Part shown: piece after piece, positions 52,142 through 61,574 of the stretch
Layout of the letters: each line of letters begins with the position of its first letter
Numbering within the stretch: position 1 is the stretch's first letter
NCBI GenBank assembly: GCA_017615125.1
Contig: JAGAAS010000076.1
Coordinates: forward strand, 62,001 to 126,000
Direction of reading: 5' to 3'
DNA length: 64,000 bases
Source of the DNA: Bacteroidaceae bacterium
GTDB taxonomy: Bacteria > Bacteroidota > Bacteroidia > Bacteroidales > Bacteroidaceae
Notes under the pieces: model-generated
Database searches by the model: none
The model's input: only the letters and a program-made list of their open reading frames with translations
Told to the model about the DNA's origin: nothing
Program-made: the position numbers and the translations under genes

Positions 52142-55100
52142 TCAGCGCACCCAACGCTTCGTGGTGTGTGCTCCTTCCTTAACGATATAGAAACCAGGAG
52201 AAAGCGATGATGCTTTCTCCTTTTCGTTTCCTGCCGAAACGATGCGACGTCCCGAGATGTCGAAGACTTGCGATGCCTCCTTCTCGGCAGCTACTTGCTC
52301 CACGCTTGTCAGAGTCTCCCCGTTTGCCTCAAATGTCTTGCAGGGATAGCGCAGGAGATTGAATTCGCGGAAGACAACTTCACTAAAAGCAGGCAGACGC
52401 AGCTCCACACCGAGAGACACTTCCTGCTCCTTAGGCACAGCAAAGACAAGCACCCCATCACTCAAAGGAGCACTATATCCTCCTGCTACCAGCCGGCATT
52501 GCCAAGTGTTGTCTTCGATAAGCGTGGAAGCCTTCAAAGCATAGAGTCCTGCGGGAAGAAGAGGAGATTGCGTCAGACGACACGAAGTCCACTCGGCAGG
52601 TATCCCATACCAGCCCGAAGCAGCAGCTAATCCATACCTTTTCTTTGCATCCACATAGACGCCGTTTCCCTCCTTCGAAAGGAAATCACCTTGCCAAGAA
52701 GACTGCGCTGTTCCGTGCTCCAAGACATAGAAACGAGAAGCATCAAACTCGTTGGCAGCCTCCGACGTGTGAAGGAACGGAGCCTTTGGATTCGTCAGAT
52801 AGTCTGTCGTAACATATTCTACCGAGCCCTGCGCATTTTCGAAGTCAAGGCTGAACACGCCATCTGAAGGCACACGCTTCACATTGTCCGAAACGACTCC
52901 GTCACGCGCTTCGGACGTTTGGTCTTGCGCATTTCCTGCCGACTCATCAAATGAATAATACACCCACAAGCCTCTGTCAGACGCCTCCCATTCGGAGATA
53001 TTTTGCAAAGGAGCCACGCACACCTGGTGCAGCAAATCCAGCTTCAGGTTCTTTTTCCAGCAACGGAACTCGTCTATGACTATCCCGTAACCCTTTACCC
53101 GCACATCGCTGTTCCAAGCAGAAAAAGACGTGTTATAGGCTCCCGAAAAGCTGTCAAACAAGCTTCCGTCGCGGTAGAAAGAGATTTTCCCGTAATAGAA
53201 GGCTACCGCATAATGATGCCAGCCATCCGTGAGGATAAAGTCTGCAGCCGACGAAGCGCTCTTTCCTCCGAGAGTAACGCTCACAGACCCATCCGCCAAC
53301 GCTTTCATCAGCCACTCGTTCGTGTCTTCGGTTTGCATCGCAAAAGCTTCATTTTTCTCCGCATTCATCCACCAATCAAACACAAACTGGTAAGAACGTG
53401 CCGTAAACGGATTGGGAAATGAAAAAGAAGCCCCTTGGGCTAAAGACAAGCCTGTTCCAGATGCTGCGTTGCAGACGTAAAGCTTTTTGTCTGAAGTTAC
53501 CTGAAATTGATTATCCAAGTGAACCTGCGAGACAGAATATACTCCCGCAACGTCTGGGGAAAGCGAAGAAGAAGCATACTCCGACGTACCAGACACAAGG
53601 TAATTGCTATGATCTCCCGAAACCATCCAAAGCAAATCAGAAGGGTTCTCCGAACTGCGATTCTCCAAATAAACTTTTTGCCCCTTCAATATCACAGAAG
53701 GGCTGAAATCAAAAAAATCGGAAACAGACTGCTGCCCGGAAGGGTCGGAAGGAACAGAAGAGGCTTGACTTGGGTCGAACACACACGACCAAACGAAAGG
53801 TTCGCCTCCCTTAATCGTATACAAGTTCGCCAATATATCCTGCATAGCGCCAAGCGAGGAGCCAGATGTGATATCCTCGTACATAGGTGAGACAAGCACT
53901 CCAGAACCCTCAGCGCTTTTGGGCGTTTCAACGGAAAGGAATACTTTGAATGGTGTTTGGGAGTCTACCGACGTCATTAGGGGAGTAAGATCGAACAAGA
54001 GTTCCTGTGATTCGCGCAACAGCGAATTATCGAGCCCCACGACAGCTCCTGCCTCCTTGCTTGCAAAGGGAATACGCCTAATTTGTTGCACATGAGAAGG
54101 TTCTGTTGCCTCAAGGTCAAGACTATACCCTATTGTAAACTCCAATTCGGAAGAATGAGAATACTCCATCGAAGCATGTATCATTCGCGTAGGCGTATAC
54201 GTCTCAACAGGTTTCTCCACATACAAGGCTATGTCAAGAAACTGTCCTCCTGCTGTCTGATGACAATGCGCAGCTATCACATTCTGTCCTTGCTTATTAA
54301 GAGCAGCCAAAGCCTCGCTTTTTATCTCCACGTTCTTATAGTCAGTTATATAGCCCGTTGCCGAGAAAGCAAGCACGCCGTTGAAGTAAACCTCGCAATC
54401 TTCATCGTAATAAATGCGCATCTTAAGGTTAGCCACATCGTTGTCGCTGAGCGAGAGCTCCACATTCTTCCGAATCCAGATATCCGAAGAAGTCCATCGG
54501 GTGCCGTAGTGCATATTGGAAAGCCCGTTTGCCCCAAAGCCTGTCTTTCCTTCCTTCCAGCCCTTATCGTTGAAGTCTGCAACAAACCACTCGTCTGTAG
54601 GCGTTGAGGTAGTATACTTCCATGTTTCGCCCTCTTCGTCAGCAGGAGACAAGAGGTATTCGACGGGAGTTCCGACTTTTTCTATTGCCAGCCGGTTGGC
54701 TTCGCGAATGCGGTTGATATCGCTTTTGATCACTCTGTCGTACGTCATCAGTCCGTTCACTTCCACTTCCACATCGGTAAGCTGGGTATAGACGGCTGCC
54801 GAGAGTCCTTTCCGCGTTTTGAACTGAGCCAGGCGATTGGCATAATCGGTATACGTTGCATCGTATTCCTCCGCGCTTTCTACCGAGGAGTAACCCCAAT
54901 GGCTTGAGGACCAAAGGTGGCTTGCCAAGACGTATTGTACGCCTCCGTATTCTCCGCAGGCCATTGCCTGCTTTCCAGACGTCGTCGTGTAGGAAGGAGC
55001 CGGATAGGGATGTATGTCCTTCATGTCGCCGTAGCCGTAATGATTCCATCCTGAAGCCTCGTTGATAAGGCGCGTAGTGTCGAGCTTGCGCACTAAGTCA

Positions 55101-56446
55101 ACAAACTTCTTCGTATAATCCTTGTTTGTCTGTCCTCCTCCTTCGTTGAAGATAACCCACATTACGATACTGGGAGTATTGATATGCGTGTTGACCATTG
55201 CCGTAAGTTCGCGTGTGAAATAGTCGCCGTTGTCAGCGACTCCTCCCATTCCGCCGTAGTTTTCTCCCGGCATATCCTGCCAAACCATAAGTCCCAGCTT
55301 GTCACACCAATAGTACCAGCGGCGCGGCTCCACTTTGATGTGTTTTCGCACCATGTTGAAGCCCATTTTCTTCATCGCGACGATGTCGGACTTCAGCGCC
55401 TCGTCGGTAGGAGCCGTGTAGATGCCGTCGGGCCAGAACCCTTGGTCGAGAGGACCCATCTGAAAGAGGAATTCGTTGTTGAGCATCGTGCGGTAATAGC
55501 CTTGCGAATCCCTTGCTATATGTATCTTGCGCATTCCGAAATAGGTCTGCACAGTATCTCCTGCGTAAACGATTTCCATATCGTAGAGGAAGGGATGATC
55601 AGGCGTCCACAGCTCGGGTTCGTTGAGCTTCAGCGTGAGAGAAAGGCTCGTAAAACCCGTTTTCTCCTGCTCCACTTCCCCGTTGCGGAGAACACGCACC
55701 GTAAACTGGGCATTATCAACTTTTTCGCCTCCCGCACGCATCGAAACAACAATCGACGAGTTGTCTACGCTCGGAATGATGCGGAAACTCTCGATGTACG
55801 ACTTCTCTACTGCCTCCATCCACACCGTCTGCCAAATGCCGCTGGTGCAGGTATAGAAGATACCTCCGGGATTGAGGACCTGCTTTCCGCGGGGAACGGC
55901 ATCCTTGTCGGTAGGGTCATAGACTCGCAGAAGGAGTTCCTCGTCGCCGTTGCCGGAAAGGGCTTCCGTGATGTCGAAGGAAAACGGGTCGTACCCTCCC
56001 TCATGCGTACCGACAGAAGTGCCGTTGACGAAAGCCTCGCACTTCCAGTCGACAGCCTCGAAGTTGAGCATCACGCGCTTTCCCTTCCACTCGTCGGGCA
56101 CTTGAAAAGTACGCCTGTAGGCCATACTCTCGGCGTGAGAGCCTATTCCCGAAAGGGGAGCCTCTGGAGCAAAGGGCACCAGTATTTCGCGCCAATTGTC
56201 GGAAAGGGGACTGTCCATCTCCTGCAGCGACTGCCATTCCCACAGCCCGTTCAGGCTCTTCCAGGCAGAGCGGACCATCTGCGGGCGCGGATACTCGGGG
56301 TGCACCTTCTCGGGCGATACATCGCTCGCCCAAGGGGTAGTGAGCCGTGCGTTAGCCATTTTCCAGGCCGACACGGGAAGAGACAACAGCGGAAGCAGCA
56401 TTGCCGCAGCCAGCAAGAGAGCTTTTTTCCTTCTCATAAACGTCAT
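52142..56446 (-). CDS. Glycoside hydrolase family 2 with extra binding domains, LamG and sorting tail
   Basis: 1434 residues from ATG 56446; ATG 56437 (MRRKKALLLAAAMLLPLLSL) is an equally good start. The sugar-binding domain (SLNGLWEWQSLQEMDSPLSD, YRRTFQVPDEWKGKRVMLNF followed by EAVDWKCEAFVNG), Ig-like domain and barrel follow the GH2 order. Acid/base is Glu435 in IFNEGGGQ and nucleophile Glu499 in ACGEYGG. After the barrel come a galactose-binding-like domain (about 640-760), a linker region, a LamG-like domain (about 1060-1220, DGWHHYAVAFYYGKISFYRD) and a T9SS-like tail (FDISGRRIV ... GFYIVKEGAHTTKRWVR). It is longer than standard GH2 proteins, consistent with a surface enzyme. Exact substrate unknown. 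It is not close to the two other GH2 genes in sequence. Confidence 0.87.
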   Translation of the reverse strand: MTFMRRKKALLLAAAMLLPLLSLPVSAWKMANARLTTPWASDVSPEKVHPEYPRPQMVRSAWKSLNGLWEWQSLQEMDSPLSDNWREILVPFAPEAPLSGIGSHAESMAYRRTFQVPDEWKGKRVMLNFEAVDWKCEAFVNGTSVGTHEGGYDPFSFDITEALSGNGDEELLLRVYDPTDKDAVPRGKQVLNPGGIFYTCTSGIWQTVWMEAVEKSYIESFRIIPSVDNSSIVVSMRAGGEKVDNAQFTVRVLRNGEVEQEKTGFTSLSLTLKLNEPELWTPDHPFLYDMEIVYAGDTVQTYFGMRKIHIARDSQGYYRTMLNNEFLFQMGPLDQGFWPDGIYTAPTDEALKSDIVAMKKMGFNMVRKHIKVEPRRWYYWCDKLGLMVWQDMPGENYGGMGGVADNGDYFTRELTAMVNTHINTPSIVMWVIFNEGGGQTNKDYTKKFVDLVRKLDTTRLINEASGWNHYGYGDMKDIHPYPAPSYTTTSGKQAMACGEYGGVQYVLASHLWSSSHWGYSSVESAEEYDATYTDYANRLAQFKTRKGLSAAVYTQLTDVEVEVNGLMTYDRVIKSDINRIREANRLAIEKVGTPVEYLLSPADEEGETWKYTTSTPTDEWFVADFNDKGWKEGKTGFGANGLSNMHYGTRWTSSDIWIRKNVELSLSDNDVANLKMRIYYDEDCEVYFNGVLAFSATGYITDYKNVEIKSEALAALNKQGQNVIAAHCHQTAGGQFLDIALYVEKPVETYTPTRMIHASMEYSHSSELEFTIGYSLDLEATEPSHVQQIRRIPFASKEAGAVVGLDNSLLRESQELLFDLTPLMTSVDSQTPFKVFLSVETPKSAEGSGVLVSPMYEDITSGSSLGAMQDILANLYTIKGGEPFVWSCVFDPSQASSVPSDPSGQQSVSDFFDFSPSVILKGQKVYLENRSSENPSDLLWMVSGDHSNYLVSGTSEYASSSLSPDVAGVYSVSQVHLDNQFQVTSDKKLYVCNAASGTGLSLAQGASFSFPNPFTARSYQFVFDWWMNAEKNEAFAMQTEDTNEWLMKALADGSVSVTLGGKSASSAADFILTDGWHHYAVAFYYGKISFYRDGSLFDSFSGAYNTSFSAWNSDVRVKGYGIVIDEFRCWKKNLKLDLLHQVCVAPLQNISEWEASDRGLWVYYSFDESAGNAQDQTSEARDGVVSDNVKRVPSDGVFSLDFENAQGSVEYVTTDYLTNPKAPFLHTSEAANEFDASRFYVLEHGTAQSSWQGDFLSKEGNGVYVDAKKRYGLAAASGWYGIPAEWTSCRLTQSPLLPAGLYALKASTLIEDNTWQCRLVAGGYSAPLSDGVLVFAVPKEQEVSLGVELRLPAFSEVVFREFNLLRYPCKTFEANGETLTSVEQVAAEKEASQVFDISGRRIVSAGNEKEKASSLSPGFYIVKEGAHTTKRWVR

Positions 56447-56462
56447 TTTTTTGTTTGCGCCA

Positions 56463-56470
56463 CAAAGATA
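56463..56470 (-). promoter_or_regulatory. -7 box of the GH2 gene
   Basis: Minus strand TATCTTTG fits TAnnTTTG, 16 bases before ATG 56446, giving a short leader. The -33 region is only T-rich. Confidence 0.5.
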
Positions 56471-56480
56471 GCACGAGTCT

Positions 56481-56580
56481 GTCGAAAAAGAAAAAAATTT
56501 TTTGGAGAAGGAATAAAAAATTTTCCCTTCTTCATACGGCGAGATTCTTTCTTCATATCGCGCGCTTCCTTCTCCATATC
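56481..56580. repeat. Dispersed AT-rich intergenic repeat, copy 4
   Basis: AAAAAAATTTTTT runs, GGAGAAGG and CTTCTT arms flank the core catacggcgagat at 56533-56545. A second CTTCAT arm and CCTTCTCCATATC follow. It lies between the divergent GH2 and TPR genes. Confidence 0.7.
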
Positions 56581-56715
56581 GGAAGGCGGAAAAAGAAGGC
56601 CGACGGATGCCTTTGCCACACAGCTTTTTCGCCCTCGCTCCCCCTCATCAGGGCAGTCAAACTTGTCACAGCCTATTTAAATAAGGTAAAAAAGGTAAAA
56701 AACGGCTTTTTTACT

Positions 56716-56745
56716 TTGCCGTGAAACGAGTTTTCCCTAACTTCG
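56716..56745 (+). promoter_or_regulatory. Promoter of the TPR gene
   Basis: TTG (56716-56718), exactly 19 bases, then TAACTTCG (56738-56745), a TAnnTTCG variant. It lies 28 bases before the ATG at 56774. Confidence 0.65.
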
Positions 56746-56773
56746 CAGGCTGAAACAGAAAAGGTTCGAACAG

Positions 56774-59700
56774 ATGAAAAGAAGAATCCTCGAAGCAATT
56801 ATCGTCTTGGCCCTCGCCTTCCCAACACACGGTGCTCTGGCCCAGACACATATCAACACCCCGTACGCCCAAAGCACGCTAACTCCTACCGTCACCTCCA
56901 GCTTGCTCCAGCAAGCAAAGCGGCTGTTTGACGACGGAGCCTACACGCCTGCCCGCAGCATGCTGGAGAGACTGCTCCAGAGCAACCCCTCGGCGACGGA
57001 AACGGCAGAAGCCAACGAGCTGCTGGCGCTCATCAGCTTCCACGTGAGCCCTGCAACGTCTATGTCCACGCTGGAAGAATACCTCCGCAACTTCCCCGAC
57101 GCGGGGCAGAGCAACCTCATCCACGCTCTGCTGGCGCAAGCCTACTATGCCGCAGGCGACTACGATCGGACGCTCGACATTGCGAAGGAAGTAGACCTCT
57201 CAACGCTGGGCGAGACGGATGCTGCCCATCTCCTCGTGACAGAAGCGATGGTGCTCATCGAGACGGGGCGCGGCAACGAGGCACGCACGCTCCTCGCCAA
57301 CGTTCTTGAGCAGGACGGCCCCTGCATGGGCGACGCCTTCTTCTACACAGCCTATCTCGACTATGTCGAAGGGCATTATGCCGAAGCCGCTGAGGGATTC
57401 AACGTGATGCTCAACGATGCGCGTTTCCGCGAGCAGGCCCTCTACCTGCAGGCTCAGGCTCTGCTCGATGCGGGAGAGTTCGACAAAGCCCTCGCCAACG
57501 TAGAAACGTCCATCGCAGAACGTCCCAACGGGCTCTACGCGCTGGGAATGAAGCGCATACAAGGCGAAGCACTCTACGGAAAAGGCGAATACTTGAATAG
57601 CGCCTTAGTGCTGGAAGAATACCTTGCCGCCTGCGACACGCCGACAAGGGAAGCGCTCTACCAGCTGGGAATGGCGCACTACAACTCTAAGGAATATCTG
57701 CGCGCGCCCGAAGTGCTGGCTATGGTGTGCGACACTACCGATGTGCTGGCGCAGAACGCCGCCCTCCACGCAGGACTTTCCCTCCTGAAGACGGAAGACC
57801 TGAACCGCGCACGCCTCTCCTTCGAGCAAGCCGCAGGAATGAAAGCCGACGACAAGCTGCGCGAGCAAGCTATGTACAACTATCTCGTCTGCCTGCACGA
57901 AACGGGCTATTCCGCTTTCGGAGAGACCGTTACCGCTTACGAACGTTTCCTGAACGAATATCCGAACTCCTCCTACGCTTCAGCTGCCAGCAACTATCTG
58001 GTGGAAGTGTATCTGAGCACCAAGAACTACGAGGCTGCGCTTGCCTCCATCGAAAAAATCAACCGTCCTACGGAAGCTGTATTGAAGGCTAAGCAGCTGC
58101 TTCTCTACAAAAACGGGTTGGAAGCCTATGCAAACAATAATATCGACGGAGCTATCCAGAACTTCACACAGTCTATCTCCGTCGGCAACTACGACAAGTC
58201 TTCTCGCGCCAACTCCTACTTCTGGCGCGGCGAGTCGTTCTATCAGAAAGGAAACTTCGGAAAAGCCGTCAGCGACTATGCTTCGTATCTCAACGTTGCA
58301 ACGTCAGAAGCTGACGAGTTCTATCCCGTTGCCCTCTACGGGCTGGGATACGGCCAGTTCCAGCAGCAAAACTACGACGAGGCTTATCGCAACTTCAATA
58401 AGTTCGTCTCGCTGGCAAACGTGAAGGAACGAACCAACGAGCAACTCGTCAGCGACGCTTATATGCGCATAGGCGACTGCTTCTTCCAGGCCCGACAATA
58501 TCCTAACGCCGAAAAAGCCTACGACAAAGCAGTAGCAGCCGATGCTTCTTCGGCTGACTATGCCCTTTACCAGAAGGCCTTCACGCAAGGACTCGCAGGA
58601 CGCTATCAGGACAAGATTCGTACGCTCACTTCCCTTGTTGCCGACTATCCCTCCTCGGACTATGCCGACGATGCTCTCTACGAAAAAGGACGCGCCTACG
58701 TGCAACTCGAGAACAGCACCCTTGCCCTGCAGACATTCCAGAAACTTGTGACCGACTATCCTACGAGCCGTTATGCTTCTGTTGCAGGAAACGAGATGGC
58801 GCTCATCTATTATCAGAACGGACAAGTGGACGAAGCTGCCAAAGCCTACAAAAACGTAATCGCCAACTTCCCCAACAGCGAGCAGGCAACAGTAGCGATG
58901 CGCGACTTGAAGTCATTGTACGTGGAGCAGAACCGAGTTGACGAATACATCGCTTACGCCGAGCAGGCAAAAGGCTCCGTGAAAGTGGATGTCAACGAGC
59001 GCGATTCGCTTACCTACACGGCAGCCGAGCAGACGTATATGCGAGGAGAAACGCAAGCAGCAGTAAAGGCTTTCGCCAACTATCTGAGCCAATATCCCCA
59101 GGGAGCCTACGCTTTAGACGCACACTACCATCTGGGATGTATCTACAACAATCAGAAAAACGAAAGCGAGGCAACGGCTCATCTTCAGAAAGTGGCTGAG
59201 CAGAAAAATAGCCGCTACGGAGAAGACGCCCTACACATGCTTGCCGATATGGCTTATGACAATAAAGACTACGAACAGGCATTTACCTATTACAAGCAGC
59301 TGAAGGCATTAACGGAGAAGGCAGACGTGCGGCTGCAGGCTCAAACCCTCCTTGCTCGCTCGGCATACAATCTTGAGCGCTACGATGCTGTGGTCGAAGA
59401 AGCCGACAACCTTCTCTCCATTTCCAAGCTATCACCCCAGACAGCTATCGAGATGCGTTACTACCGCGCCAAGAGCTATCTGGTTCAAAAGAAAGGCAGC
59501 AAAGCAGAAGAAGACCTCGAAGCTCTTGCCAAAGACACACGTACCACCTATGGCGCCGAAGGAAAATACCTGCTGGCACAACACTACTACGACAGCAACC
59601 AGCTGGCAAAAGCCGAGCAGGAAGTCCTTGACTACATCAACGTCAGCACTCCGCATAGCTACTGGCTTGCTCGCAGTTTTATCCTTCTGGCTGATGTCTA

Positions 59701-59818
59701 CATGAAGGGAGGACGCGATGTGGAGGCTAAGCAATACCTGCTTTCGTTGCAACAAAACTACTCGGGCGACGACGACATCAGCACCCTCATCAACGAACGA
59801 CTTGTCAAGCTGAAATAA
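56774..59818 (+). CDS. Periplasmic TPR-repeat protein
   Basis: 1014 residues with a signal peptide (ILEAIIVLALAFPTHGALAQ). Almost all the rest is tetratricopeptide-type helix pairs (LLQQAKRLFDDGAYTPARSM, ALYQLGMAHYNSKEYLRAPE, YFWRGESFYQKGNFGKAVSD, LALQTFQKLVTDYPTSRYAS), many with the D/N-Y-P-x-S spacing of outer-membrane assembly lipoproteins such as BamD and YbgF, though no lipobox is seen. It probably acts as a scaffold in the periplasm. The outer-membrane barrel gene follows and may be cotranscribed, so the two could work together (inference). Confidence 0.78.
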   Translation: MKRRILEAIIVLALAFPTHGALAQTHINTPYAQSTLTPTVTSSLLQQAKRLFDDGAYTPARSMLERLLQSNPSATETAEANELLALISFHVSPATSMSTLEEYLRNFPDAGQSNLIHALLAQAYYAAGDYDRTLDIAKEVDLSTLGETDAAHLLVTEAMVLIETGRGNEARTLLANVLEQDGPCMGDAFFYTAYLDYVEGHYAEAAEGFNVMLNDARFREQALYLQAQALLDAGEFDKALANVETSIAERPNGLYALGMKRIQGEALYGKGEYLNSALVLEEYLAACDTPTREALYQLGMAHYNSKEYLRAPEVLAMVCDTTDVLAQNAALHAGLSLLKTEDLNRARLSFEQAAGMKADDKLREQAMYNYLVCLHETGYSAFGETVTAYERFLNEYPNSSYASAASNYLVEVYLSTKNYEAALASIEKINRPTEAVLKAKQLLLYKNGLEAYANNNIDGAIQNFTQSISVGNYDKSSRANSYFWRGESFYQKGNFGKAVSDYASYLNVATSEADEFYPVALYGLGYGQFQQQNYDEAYRNFNKFVSLANVKERTNEQLVSDAYMRIGDCFFQARQYPNAEKAYDKAVAADASSADYALYQKAFTQGLAGRYQDKIRTLTSLVADYPSSDYADDALYEKGRAYVQLENSTLALQTFQKLVTDYPTSRYASVAGNEMALIYYQNGQVDEAAKAYKNVIANFPNSEQATVAMRDLKSLYVEQNRVDEYIAYAEQAKGSVKVDVNERDSLTYTAAEQTYMRGETQAAVKAFANYLSQYPQGAYALDAHYHLGCIYNNQKNESEATAHLQKVAEQKNSRYGEDALHMLADMAYDNKDYEQAFTYYKQLKALTEKADVRLQAQTLLARSAYNLERYDAVVEEADNLLSISKLSPQTAIEMRYYRAKSYLVQKKGSKAEEDLEALAKDTRTTYGAEGKYLLAQHYYDSNQLAKAEQEVLDYINVSTPHSYWLARSFILLADVYMKGGRDVEAKQYLLSLQQNYSGDDDISTLINERLVKLK

Positions 59819-59855
59819 GGGCATGAATATGTTGAATCATCAAAAAAGAACCAGT

Positions 59856-61490
59856 ATGAAAAACTATATAGTCCTTCTCCTCACAACACTTTTCCCCTTG
59901 TGCATCGTAGCTCAAACTGCCACACAAGACTCCATCAACCGAAAGGTAACGGTGGAAAGCGTCTACAATCCTGTGCTTACCTCCTCTGAGAAACGGATGT
60001 TCCTTCCCGAGGAAGAACAGCAAGAGATAGAAAAAAGCGCTGCTGTCTATGCAGAAGATGTGGAGAATATCCGTCAGTTCAGCCGCACGCCTCTCTTTGC
60101 AAAGGGAGTCAAGGTGGAGGAGGCTACAAATTATCCCGGCTACCTGCGTATAGGAGCCGGAAGCCGTTGGAATGCTGATGCCCAAGCTGCTTTCCATCAT
60201 AACCTGGGACGTCACAACGCTATCGACCTGTGGATGTCTCACGATGGATTCAAGGGAACTGTTCCTTATGAAGAGATGAAATGGAAGGGGATGCTCTACA
60301 ATCTAGAGACGGCTTTCGGGTTTACACATAAAGGAGAAAAAGGGCCTACGGTAAAAGCGGGAATAGACAGCGAATGGCATACCTATAATTATATCGTCAC
60401 CAATAGCCAACAAGCAGTTACCGAACGCCAGCAGGCACGCTACCTTGGAGGAGCTGTTGCCATCGAAGGCAATTGGCCTGAGCTTTCCCCAGGACACGCA
60501 GCAACGTATCGAACGGGTGTTGACTTCCACCAATGGCACCAGAAAGCCTGGCTGGCTGCTGATGAGCCCGTCAACGAAGACCACCTTTCCGTAAATCTTG
60601 GAAGTAGTGTGGAGACAGGTGTGCAGAGTGTTGCAGACTTAGACATTACTAGCGACGTGATGTTCTACAACAATCAAGGAGGATATCACGACTACTTTTC
60701 CCTTTCTCTCAATCCCACTTGGAGAGTAAATAAATCGTTTTGGGCTTTCAAGGCTGGCTTGCACCTTGACTTCCAGTTCGACGATGACAGACCTGCACAA
60801 GTGGCTCCTGACTTCCGTCTCAGCTTCAAACCGCTGGACTTCATGCGTCTTTCCCTCTCTGCCGACGGAGGTCGCAACGTGCGCACATTCAAAGACTTGT
60901 ATAGGATTTCACCGTGGTGGGGCAGCACAGAACAACTCCGCCAGTCTTACGATGTACTGAATGCTCATTTGCAGCTTGACGCCCGCATCGTTGACGGAGT
61001 TCACGTCGGTGCTTGGGGAGGATACCGCATTGCAAAAGATGAGATTTTTGCTACCCCGCTTGAATCCAACGGGCTTCTCTACACGGGACTTGTCAACCAG
61101 GATGCTAATGTATGGAACATGGGAGCTAATGTCGTTGCCAGCTGGAAAGACGTAGTAACGCTCACGACTTCTGTTGACTATTTCAGTTGGCACACAGAAA
61201 CAAATGTGCTGGATTATGCTCCGGAAGAAGACATGAAAATGAATGCGCGTGTGCATGTGATGGAAAAACTTTACGCTGACGCAACGTTACGTTACGTACG
61301 GTTCACTTCCGCTAACGGAGAACGAAAGCCTTCTGTTGTTGATCTGGGCATCGGAGCCCAATACGCCGTACTTGATAATGTATCCGCTTTCGCCAAAATA
61401 GAGAATCTGTTGAACCGCCATTCCGGGCTTACGCCTGTTTACCCGCAACAGGGAATATACGCGCTGGTTGGGGCGAGTCTTAAGTTCTAA
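59856..61490 (+). CDS. Outer-membrane beta-barrel protein (TonB-receptor-like C-terminus)
   Basis: Start at ATG 59856 (MKNYIVLLLTTLFPLCIVAQ, signal peptide), rather than the in-frame ATG at 59823. 544 residues. The mature part is rich in alternating aromatic/polar strands (HNAIDLWMSHDGFKGTVP, ATLRYVRFTSANGERKPSVV). It ends ENLLNRHSGLTPVYPQQGIY followed by ALVGASLKF, a C-terminal Phe strand as in TonB-dependent receptors. No plug domain or TonB box was found. The preceding TPR gene ends 38 bases upstream. The ligand is unknown. Confidence 0.72.
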   Translation: MKNYIVLLLTTLFPLCIVAQTATQDSINRKVTVESVYNPVLTSSEKRMFLPEEEQQEIEKSAAVYAEDVENIRQFSRTPLFAKGVKVEEATNYPGYLRIGAGSRWNADAQAAFHHNLGRHNAIDLWMSHDGFKGTVPYEEMKWKGMLYNLETAFGFTHKGEKGPTVKAGIDSEWHTYNYIVTNSQQAVTERQQARYLGGAVAIEGNWPELSPGHAATYRTGVDFHQWHQKAWLAADEPVNEDHLSVNLGSSVETGVQSVADLDITSDVMFYNNQGGYHDYFSLSLNPTWRVNKSFWAFKAGLHLDFQFDDDRPAQVAPDFRLSFKPLDFMRLSLSADGGRNVRTFKDLYRISPWWGSTEQLRQSYDVLNAHLQLDARIVDGVHVGAWGGYRIAKDEIFATPLESNGLLYTGLVNQDANVWNMGANVVASWKDVVTLTTSVDYFSWHTETNVLDYAPEEDMKMNARVHVMEKLYADATLRYVRFTSANGERKPSVVDLGIGAQYAVLDNVSAFAKIENLLNRHSGLTPVYPQQGIYALVGASLKF

Positions 61491-61513
61491 AATTCACAAA
61501 ATTCCCTTGTGGA

Positions 61514-61545
61514 TTGTTTTATATCCACTTTTAATTGTACTTTTG
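61514..61545 (+). promoter_or_regulatory. Promoter of topA
   Basis: TTG (61514-61516), 21 bases, then TACTTTTG (61538-61545), which fits TAnnTTTG. It lies 29 bases before ATG 61575; the longer in-frame TTG start at 61509 would overlap the promoter. Confidence 0.6.
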
Positions 61546-61574
61546 CGGCGAATTTCAAGAAGTCACCAAAGAAT

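Noticed and set aside
55184..56680. Plus-strand open frame of 498 codons opposite the GH2 gene
   Set aside because: It is entirely antisense to a gene with full GH2 motifs and its translation has no recognisable domain or signal; a shadow of codon usage.
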